From the NCBI GenBank assembly GCA_030625565.1, contig DAOUQO010000003.1:1-38786 (forward strand): a stretch of 38,786 nucleotides of DNA. The letters are read 5' to 3'. This stretch comes from Aliiroseovarius sp. GTDB taxonomy: Bacteria > Pseudomonadota > Alphaproteobacteria > Rhodobacterales > Rhodobacteraceae. Position 1 is the first letter of the stretch. The number at the start of each line of letters is the position of its first letter. Below the pieces are notes generated by a model. It saw only the letters and a list, made by a program, of their open reading frames with translations, searched no databases and had not been told where the DNA came from. Below are positions 32,924 through 38,786 of the stretch, piece after piece. Made by a program: the position numbers and the translations under genes.

Positions 32924-34390
32924 ATGGTTTCACGCGTCATTCCGGTTGAGCCCTTTGATCTGGTCATTTTCGGTGGCACAGGTGACCTTGCCCGCCGTAA
33001 AATCCTGCCCAGTTTGTTTCGTCGTTTTTGTGATGGGCAAATGCCTGATCAGGCGCGCATAATCGGCGCGGCACGTTCGGATTTAACTGTATCGCAATAT
33101 CGTGACCTGATTGGCCAAGCGCTGCAAGATGCCCTTGATAAATGCGACTGTTCCGATGAAAATTTGGCGGCCTTTCTGGCGTGCCTAAACTACATCCCCA
33201 TTGATGCAAAGGGCACTAACGGCTGGGATGATCTGGCGGCAATAATGCGCCCGGATGTGGTGCAGGCCTATTACTTTTCAGTTGGGCCCAGCCTGTTTGG
33301 CGACATCGCCAAGCGTTTGAAAAAGCACAAGATTGCAGGCAAGGACGCGCGCATTGTGGTTGAAAAACCCTTTGGCCATGACCTGCCTTCTGCCCGCGAT
33401 TTGAATGCGACATTGGCCAAGCACTTTGAGGAACATTGTATCTATCGGATTGACCATTATCTGGGCAAGGAAACAGTGCAAAACCTGATGGCGCTACGCT
33501 TTGGTAATATGCTGTTTGAACCGCTTTGGAATGCGCAATATGTTGACCATGTCCAGATCACTGTTGCCGAAGATATCGGCGTGGACGGGCGTGGGGCGTA
33601 TTACGATAATTCCGGTGCGATGCGTGATATGGTGCAGAACCATTTGATGCAACTTTTGTGCCTGACCGCGATGGAGCCCCCTTCAAAATTTGACCCCGAC
33701 GCCGTGCGCGATGAAAAGCTTAAGGTCATTCGCGCGCTTGAGGCCCCGCATCCCAGCGATATCGTGCGCGGGCAATACTTAGCGAGCGAAGATAAGACCT
33801 CATACCTTGAAGATTGCGAAAATCCCGACAGCAAAACCGAAAGCTTCATTGCCCTGCGCCTGCATATTGCCAATTGGCGCTGGAATGGCACGCCGTTTTA
33901 TTTGCGCACCGGCAAGCGCCTGAAATCGCGGATGAGCGAAATTGTTATCCAGTTCAAAGAACCGCCGCATTCGATATTCGAAAGCGCGCCGGGTCAAGGT
34001 GGCGGGCAGGGGGCGAATGAACTTTCGATCCGCCTGCAACCTGACGAAGGCATGGATTTGAAGGTCACTATAAAAGAGCCGGGCATGGGCGGCATGCGCC
34101 TGATCGACGTGCCGCTGGACATGACTTTTGCCGAGGCCTTGGGTGAACAGGCCACCGATGCGCCCGATGCCTATGAACGCCTGATTATGGATGTCATTCG
34201 TGGCAACCAAACCCTGTTCATGCGCGGCGACGAAGTCGAAGCCGCCTGGGCCTGGACTGATCCAATTATTGACACTTGGAAGGCAGCGGATGAACGCCCT
34301 TACACCTATGAAACAGGATCAACCGGACCAGAAGAGGCCCTGATCCTTATGCATCAAGACGGGCGTCGCTGGAGGGATCTAAAGGTATGA
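32924..34390 (+). CDS. zwf: Glucose-6-phosphate 1-dehydrogenase
   Basis: Zwf oxidises glucose-6-phosphate to 6-phosphogluconolactone with NAD(P), feeding the pentose phosphate and Entner-Doudoroff routes. The 488-residue product has the dinucleotide motif GGTGDLARRK (17-26), EKPFG (147-151) and the substrate/catalytic signature RIDHYLGKE (175-183). GAGAGG lies a few bases before the ATG. Its stop overlaps pgl by 4 bp (ATGA). In marine Rhodobacterales glucose is mostly degraded by Entner-Doudoroff; edd and eda are not in the window. Confidence 0.98.
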   Translation: MVSRVIPVEPFDLVIFGGTGDLARRKILPSLFRRFCDGQMPDQARIIGAARSDLTVSQYRDLIGQALQDALDKCDCSDENLAAFLACLNYIPIDAKGTNGWDDLAAIMRPDVVQAYYFSVGPSLFGDIAKRLKKHKIAGKDARIVVEKPFGHDLPSARDLNATLAKHFEEHCIYRIDHYLGKETVQNLMALRFGNMLFEPLWNAQYVDHVQITVAEDIGVDGRGAYYDNSGAMRDMVQNHLMQLLCLTAMEPPSKFDPDAVRDEKLKVIRALEAPHPSDIVRGQYLASEDKTSYLEDCENPDSKTESFIALRLHIANWRWNGTPFYLRTGKRLKSRMSEIVIQFKEPPHSIFESAPGQGGGQGANELSIRLQPDEGMDLKVTIKEPGMGGMRLIDVPLDMTFAEALGEQATDAPDAYERLIMDVIRGNQTLFMRGDEVEAAWAWTDPIIDTWKAADERPYTYETGSTGPEEALILMHQDGRRWRDLKV

Positions 34391-35058
34391 TTTTTAACGA
34401 ATATACTGATCGTGAACAGATGTTCCTTGAACTTGCCCAGGTGATTTCAACAGCCCTGATTGATATGCTGGGCCATGCGCCGCGTGCTTCGCTTGCGGTC
34501 GCGGGCGGCACAACACCGGGTCCGGTTTTTGATGTCTTGTGCGGGGTTGATCTGGATTGGTCACGGGTTGATATTTTGCTGACTGATGAACGCTGGGTGC
34601 CCGAAGGAAACCCGCGCTCGAACACCAAACTTTTGCGGGAACGTTTGCTGGTCGACAAGGCCAAAGATGCCAATCTGATCCCGCTTTATGGTGGCACTGA
34701 ACTGCCTGAGGAAAGCCTTGGAATGCTGGGCGACGGGGTGCGTGCGGCCCTGCCACTTAGCGTGGTTTTGCTGGGTATGGGCGAAGATATGCACACCGCT
34801 TCATTATTTCCGGGTGCCGACAAGTTGGAACATGCCCTGTCGGCGTCCGCGCCACCGCTTTTGGCCATGCGCGCGCCCGGTGCGGATGAACCGCGCGTTA
34901 CCCTGACAGCCCCCGTTTTGAACGGGGCCATGTCCAAACATCTGATTATTACAGGAACGGCCAAACGCGCAGCCTTTGCGCGCGCCGAAAGCCAACCTGC
35001 ACACATCGCCCCGATACGTGCTATCATGCGCGAACTTAACGTACATTGGGCACCGTAA
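34387..35058 (+). CDS. pgl: 6-phosphogluconolactonase
   Basis: Pgl hydrolyses the lactone made by Zwf to 6-phosphogluconate. The 223-residue DevB/SOL-type product has [11 protein letters not shown] (38-48), LTDERWVP (65-72) with the following [14 protein letters not shown], and [16 protein letters not shown] around 135-150, matching the sugar-isomerase-like fold of the family. It is translationally coupled to zwf and followed by pgi after 11 bp. It is the middle gene of a three-gene unit. Confidence 0.95.
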   Translation: MIFNEYTDREQMFLELAQVISTALIDMLGHAPRASLAVAGGTTPGPVFDVLCGVDLDWSRVDILLTDERWVPEGNPRSNTKLLRERLLVDKAKDANLIPLYGGTELPEESLGMLGDGVRAALPLSVVLLGMGEDMHTASLFPGADKLEHALSASAPPLLAMRAPGADEPRVTLTAPVLNGAMSKHLIITGTAKRAAFARAESQPAHIAPIRAIMRELNVHWAP

Positions 35059-35069
35059 ACGAGGGCAAT

Positions 35070-36701
35070 ATGGCCGATTTTCTGAATGATGAATGGCAAA
35101 CTCTGGATGCCTTGAAGGGCAAGAACCAGAACCGGCATATGCTTGAATTATTTGATGATTCCGGTCGCGCGCAGGATTTTTCAATTCGCCATGGCGGGCT
35201 GCTTTTTGATTATTCCAAAACCAATATCGGCCCGGTTACCCGTTCGGCGTTGCTGGCGCTTTCGCGCGCGGCTGATCTGCCAAAGAAGCGCGCAGCAATG
35301 TTTAGCGGCGCGCGGATCAACACCACCGAAGACCGCGCCGTTTTACACACAGCCCTTCGTGTCCCCATGGGGGGGGAGGTCATGGTTGATGGGCGAAATG
35401 TAATGCCAGAAATCCACCAAACCCTTGAACGGATGGAGAAGTTCTCCAATGATCTGCGTTTTGGTGTAATACGCACGCCCGCTGGTGCACGCTATAGCGA
35501 CGTGGTGAATATCGGCATTGGAGGCTCGGATCTTGGCCCAGTTATGGCCACTCGCGCCCTTGCGCCGTACCATGATGGCCCTAGGGTTCATTACGTTTCA
35601 AATATCGATGGCGCACATTTTAGCGACGTGGTGCGCGGGCTGGATCCGGCAACAACGCTGGTGATAATTGCCTCAAAAACCTTCACCACGATTGAAACCA
35701 TGACCAACGCCCAAACCGCGCTTGCATGGCTGCGGGCCTCGGTTGGAGAGGCCGCGTCGGGCCATTTCGTGGCGCTTTCGTCAGCGGTGGATAAAACCGC
35801 CGCCTTTGGCATTCCGCCCGCGCGGGTTTTTGGTTTCGAAGACTGGGTCGGCGGGCGGTATTCGCTGTGGGGACCAATTGGTTTGGGCCTGATGCTGGCG
35901 ATTGGGCCGCAGAATTTTCGCGCCATGCTGTCTGGTGCTCACGCAATGGATATGCATTTTCAAACCGCGCAGGGTGCTGAAAACATGCCCTTAATGCTGG
36001 CACTGGTGGGGATGTGGCACCGTCAGGTCATGGGGTATTCCAGCCGCGCGGTGCTGCCTTATGAGGAACGGCTTTCACGCCTGCCTGCGTATTTGCAACA
36101 GCTGGAAATGGAAAGCAACGGCAAGGGTGTCGGGATGGACGGAAGTGCACTGGTGCGCCCGTCTGGCCCCGTGGTTTGGGGTGAGCCGGGCACAGGTGGC
36201 CAACACGCATTTTACCAGCTGATCCATCAGGGAACCGACGTGATCCCGTGTGAGTTTATGCTGGGCAGCGAAGGGTTTGAGCCTGAATTAGCCCATCAGC
36301 ATCAGTTACTTGCCGCCAATTGCCTTGCCCAAAGCGAAGCCCTGATGCGGGGCCGTGACCTGGATGAAGCCCGTGCAATGATGGCCGCCAAGGGGCTGGA
36401 TGGTGATGAGCTGGAGCGCCAAGCACGCCATCGGGTCTTTACGGGGAACCGCCCATCGACAACGTTGATTTATCCGCGCCTTACCCCGTATGTTTTAGGC
36501 CAGATTATTGCGCTGTATGAACATCGCGTGTTCTGCGAAGGGGTGATTTTAGGCATAAATAGTTTTGACCAATGGGGGGTTGAACTGGGCAAAGAACTGG
36601 CCACGGCCCTGCTGCCGGTGCTGCAAGGTGGCGCACCTGATGACGGCAAAGATGGCTCAACCCAAATGCTGGTGGCTGCACTTGGGAGCAATAAAAGTTA
36701 A
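35070..36701 (+). CDS. pgi: Glucose-6-phosphate isomerase
   Basis: Pgi interconverts glucose-6-phosphate and fructose-6-phosphate; in an Entner-Doudoroff organism it mostly runs towards glucose-6-phosphate, recycling carbon to Zwf. The 543-residue product has [14 protein letters not shown] (84-97), [11 protein letters not shown] (147-157), the signature [16 protein letters not shown], and the C-terminal [14 protein letters not shown] with the catalytic Lys. The ATG at 35070 follows GAGGG; a TTG 24 bases upstream lies inside pgl and is not conserved. It is the last gene of zwf-pgl-pgi; no clear terminator follows. Confidence 0.97.
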   Translation: MADFLNDEWQTLDALKGKNQNRHMLELFDDSGRAQDFSIRHGGLLFDYSKTNIGPVTRSALLALSRAADLPKKRAAMFSGARINTTEDRAVLHTALRVPMGGEVMVDGRNVMPEIHQTLERMEKFSNDLRFGVIRTPAGARYSDVVNIGIGGSDLGPVMATRALAPYHDGPRVHYVSNIDGAHFSDVVRGLDPATTLVIIASKTFTTIETMTNAQTALAWLRASVGEAASGHFVALSSAVDKTAAFGIPPARVFGFEDWVGGRYSLWGPIGLGLMLAIGPQNFRAMLSGAHAMDMHFQTAQGAENMPLMLALVGMWHRQVMGYSSRAVLPYEERLSRLPAYLQQLEMESNGKGVGMDGSALVRPSGPVVWGEPGTGGQHAFYQLIHQGTDVIPCEFMLGSEGFEPELAHQHQLLAANCLAQSEALMRGRDLDEARAMMAAKGLDGDELERQARHRVFTGNRPSTTLIYPRLTPYVLGQIIALYEHRVFCEGVILGINSFDQWGVELGKELATALLPVLQGGAPDDGKDGSTQMLVAALGSNKS

Positions 36702-36705
36702 AGAC

Positions 36706-36733
36706 TTGCATCACGCTTTACGGCTAATATTAA
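36706..36733 (+). promoter_or_regulatory. Candidate promoter for the secreted-protein gene
   Basis: TTGCAT (36706-36711) and TATTAA (36728-36733) are 16 bp apart, in the AT-rich 64-bp gap after pgi. They would start transcription about 25 bp before the next gene. Read-through from pgi is equally possible. Confidence 0.35.
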
Positions 36734-36765
36734 GAGTATTTATATTTTTCAGAGGTGTTTTGACG

Positions 36766-37818
36766 GTGCGAATTTTTGTGTTTTTAGGCATAGCGCTAAT
36801 TGCAGTTTCATTTTTTTCGGGCCAGGCGCAGGCTCAGAGCCAAAACCAAGGCTGGCGTCATCAACCGTACTTGGTGGACGGGATATTTTTTGAAACCCTA
36901 AGCGCGATGGACGGCAAGGCATCCTTTGTCTGCGCCGGATATTACCCCCCCGCGGACCCCATCCAGTTGGAAGGGGACGGGATCACCCAGCCTTATACAA
37001 TCGAACTACGGTTTTCGGGCAATCAGGTCATTAGCGAGGGACAGGGCGGCGAATGGTATCTGCGCCGTGATATCGCAATCGTGTCCGGCGGCAAAGGATT
37101 TCGTGTTCCCGAATTTATGTATAATGAAATGATTGGTGAATGGCAGGCCATTTTACCGTTTTCTGACCCGCTTATTTTGGAAATTCTGAATAATGGTGGC
37201 TTTCGCGCGCAGAACCAAACCACGGTTCTGGCACGTTTTCCAGATACGGGTTTGGCCTTGGGATTAGCATCGGTATTGCGGGCATGTGATGCCCATTGGG
37301 GCCGGTTGGGTCACCGAATTCCGCAAGGTCAGGTTGGGTTTATCAATGCGCTTCGGGCCGGAATTGCCCCGCCTGTGGTCAGCCAGCATGCGCCAGTTCC
37401 CCAACCTGAGGGGGCAGTGATGCGCGCCTTGGTGAGCGAGGCAAACCGCGTATGCCAGTCCCGTGCGCTTATTGGTCCACACACAATTTTACAAAGCGAT
37501 TTTGACGGGGATGGGCGCAGGGACCTTGTGCTGGATTGGTCTGGCGTAAGCTGCCAAAGCGGCCCAATGTCGAGCCTTTATGGTGGCGGACAATGCGGTG
37601 CATCCCAATGTTCAAAACTGGTTTTCATATCCAGCCGGGTTGCAAAGGGGCTACCTGCAATTGATTTTTTGGGCCAAGGCGTGGTTCTTGATCCGGCAAA
37701 ACCATCTGACCTTTTGGTTGGAATAGGGCTTTCGGATTGTCATTATCAAGGGCTTGAACCAACATGCCTTTTACGCTGGCGCTGGAATGGCACCGATTTT
37801 GCAATAGCCCCCAGATGA
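36766..37818 (+). CDS. Secreted two-domain protein of unknown function
   Basis: The 350-residue product has a signal peptide (RIFVFLGIALIAVSFFSGQAQA, cut after about residue 23). The first domain (about 25-190) is beta-rich, with FRVPEFMYNEMIGEW (112-126) and an ALASVLRAC-like end. It recalls the invasion-associated-locus-B-like hypothetical proteins of Rhodobacterales (resemblance from memory only). The second domain (about 215-350) contains DFDGDGRRDLVLDW (245-258), a calcium-loop FG-GAP-like motif. Eight cysteines (56, 174, 230, 263, 277, 282, 325, 334) could form disulfides. The GTG start was chosen for GAGGTG (36752-36757) upstream; a TTG two codons earlier is an alternative. It is convergent with the following gene. 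Confidence 0.7.
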   Translation: MRIFVFLGIALIAVSFFSGQAQAQSQNQGWRHQPYLVDGIFFETLSAMDGKASFVCAGYYPPADPIQLEGDGITQPYTIELRFSGNQVISEGQGGEWYLRRDIAIVSGGKGFRVPEFMYNEMIGEWQAILPFSDPLILEILNNGGFRAQNQTTVLARFPDTGLALGLASVLRACDAHWGRLGHRIPQGQVGFINALRAGIAPPVVSQHAPVPQPEGAVMRALVSEANRVCQSRALIGPHTILQSDFDGDGRRDLVLDWSGVSCQSGPMSSLYGGGQCGASQCSKLVFISSRVAKGLPAIDFLGQGVVLDPAKPSDLLVGIGLSDCHYQGLEPTCLLRWRWNGTDFAIAPR

Positions 37819-37840
37819 GCGTGTATTTGGGCCAAAAGCC

Positions 37841-38575
37841 TTAGCGCAAGCGCATAAACCTATCCCAAATTTGTGGATTTAACCTTTTGTAAAACCACAA
37901 GCATCCCGCATCAAAGCCAAAGTAAAACACCGCGATCCCTGCGGGCGGGTTGGCGCTGGAAACCCATGTGAATTTTCCAAACCATATTTCCGGCCATGCC
38001 CAGCACTGAAAATATGTACCTAGAATTTCCAAAACCACGACGGCGAAAAACATCGCTAAAAAATATGGCTTGGTATGGGGCCGCCTGTGAAAAACCCACA
38101 AAATCAACAATGTACAGGCAAAGCCAAACAGATCACGGGCAAAAATCAGCCATCCGGCGGAATAAAGGATCATCGCCCAAAATAGCACCTTGGTAAGGGC
38201 CGGCTGCATCGCTTTGATGCGCGGTTCTTTGATAAGGTAATAAACGGCGGTGTAGATCAGGGTGTGGCCAAGCGGCACGTAAATAGGCAGGTTGTGCAGC
38301 CGGTATGTATACATCCCCAGCCCCAGAGAAAATACCAGCTCTCCGCCTAAGGCAATGACCAGCCCGTAAAGTATCAGTTTCTTAAGGCGGGGCGATACTT
38401 GGCTATAGACCCATATGAATACCATAAAGGTAAGCGCATTGGTTACCCATTGGCTATGTGGCATTATGTTTGAAATCCAAACGCCATCAATAAACAGCCC
38501 GATCAGCAAGGTCACCAATACGGTCAGATATATGTGGGCATATCGCAACGAAGGCAGGCAGGGTGCTGTATTCAT
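37841..38575 (-). CDS. Polytopic membrane protein of unknown function
   Basis: The 244-residue product has about seven to eight hydrophobic segments, beginning near residue 13. Two conserved-looking polar motifs are GELVFSLGLGMYTYRLHNLP followed closely by VPLGH (about residues 78-104), and ANPPAGIAVFYFGFDAGC near the C-terminus. The pattern of an acidic residue, a Tyr-rich stretch and VPLGH is loosely like integral-membrane carotenoid-modifying (CruF-type) proteins, but I cannot assign the family. No cofactor site is evident. It is a single minus-strand gene between the secreted-protein gene and tRNA-Gly, with 22 bp to the former. Confidence 0.75.
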   Translation of the reverse strand: MNTAPCLPSLRYAHIYLTVLVTLLIGLFIDGVWISNIMPHSQWVTNALTFMVFIWVYSQVSPRLKKLILYGLVIALGGELVFSLGLGMYTYRLHNLPIYVPLGHTLIYTAVYYLIKEPRIKAMQPALTKVLFWAMILYSAGWLIFARDLFGFACTLLILWVFHRRPHTKPYFLAMFFAVVVLEILGTYFQCWAWPEIWFGKFTWVSSANPPAGIAVFYFGFDAGCLWFYKRLNPQIWDRFMRLR

Positions 38576-38624
38576 GGCCCCGTTATTTAGTTTAACAGCT
38601 GCTGGATTGCAATATTTCGAAAGG

Positions 38625-38698
38625 TGGAGCGGGTGAAGGGAATCGAACCCTCGTATTCAGCTTGGGAAGCTGCTGCTCTACCATTGAGCTACACCCGC
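38625..38698 (-). tRNA. tRNA-Gly (anticodon CCC)
   Basis: The minus strand folds as a full cloverleaf: acceptor GCGGGTG/CACCCGC, D-arm GCTC-AATGGTA-GAGC, anticodon loop TTCCCAA (CCC, reading GGG), and T-arm GAGGG-TTCGATT-CCCTT. The 3' TCCA is encoded. The anticodon stem has a G-A mismatch at its top pair (27-43), as I recall for other alphaproteobacterial tRNA-Gly(CCC). The acceptor end points towards the membrane-protein gene, 49 bp away. Confidence 0.95.
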
Positions 38699-38741
38699 AA
38701 TGGCGCGAGGATTAGCGCGTCGTAATCGTGGCGTCAAGCTG

Positions 38742-38778
38742 CTGAAACAAAAGGAAGGCCGCGTTTTGGCGGCCTTCC
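38742..38778 (-). terminator. Intrinsic terminator for a minus-strand gene right of the window
   Basis: GGAAGGCCGC and GCGGCCTTCC form a perfect 10-bp stem with a 6-base loop. Read on the minus strand it is followed by TTTTGTTT, so it should end a transcript entering from beyond the right edge, before tRNA-Gly. On the plus strand no T-run follows. Confidence 0.75.
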
Positions 38779-38786
38779 TGAATGGT

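Noticed and set aside
32924-36701. Complete Entner-Doudoroff operon
   Set aside because: Only zwf, pgl and pgi are present; no edd or eda frames occur in the window.
36565-36765. Extended N-terminus for the secreted-protein gene reaching back into pgi
   Set aside because: The upstream part is a shifted frame of pgi and would bury the clear signal peptide; a GTG/TTG start after GAGGTG is more consistent.
38576-38786. tRNA-Gly as an integration site for a mobile element
   Set aside because: No integrase, direct repeat of the tRNA 3' end or atypical gene content is visible within the window.

Overview
The window reads as a chromosomal core region of an alphaproteobacterium, most likely a marine Rhodobacterales (Roseobacter-type) of moderate GC content. 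The basis is the protein style (FtsZ ending in [10 protein letters not shown], an FtsA with a long N-terminal tail, a short alphaproteobacterial SurA), the gene order, and a tRNA-Gly(CCC) typical of the group. No phage, transposon, CRISPR array or evident foreign island is visible. Genes are tightly packed, with many 1-4 bp start/stop overlaps. No gene-free stretch exceeds 300 bp; the largest gaps, about 230 bp each, lie upstream of ftsZ, lpxC and bamD.

Region 1 (1-10656, all +) is the distal division and cell-wall cluster: murB (cut by the window edge), ddl, ftsQ, ftsA, ftsZ, then a strong terminator, then lpxC, bamD, recN and a small unknown membrane protein translationally coupled to recN. 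Region 2 (10671-13811) is a divergent pair: a D-lactate/glycolate-type FAD dehydrogenase (-) and a ClC-family chloride transporter (+) with an altered selectivity region.

Region 3 (13879-21398, all -) is an outer-membrane biogenesis operon read lptF-lptG-lptD-surA-pdxA-rsmA. It couples LPS export (LptF/G permeases, LptD translocon) to the periplasmic chaperone SurA and ends with a vitamin B6 enzyme and the 16S rRNA dimethylase. Divergent from it are pepA and holC (+). Region 4 (23666-29413) is mostly minus-strand housekeeping: a membrane-anchored retropepsin-like protease, a MarC protein, a PH-like membrane protein, an ABC-F ATPase, a stand-alone TfoX C-terminal domain protein and ychF, with ndk on the plus strand.

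Region 5 (29490-31783, +) holds a HhH-GPD DNA glycosylase, an alpha/beta-hydrolase esterase and an agmatinase-family ureohydrolase. Its last gene overlaps tail-to-tail with a cysteine-rich radical SAM enzyme (-). Region 6 (32924-36701, +) is zwf-pgl-pgi, the glucose-6-phosphate entry to the pentose phosphate and Entner-Doudoroff routes. It is preceded by a perfect 12-bp palindrome of LacI-operator type. The window ends with an unknown two-part secreted protein, an unknown polytopic membrane protein and tRNA-Gly(CCC), then a terminator serving a gene beyond the right edge.

Most of the window is conventional. The places most worth a second look are the radical SAM protein and the regulatory region it shares with zwf, the ClC variant, the ftsA-ftsZ intergenic region, and the unknown secreted and membrane proteins.
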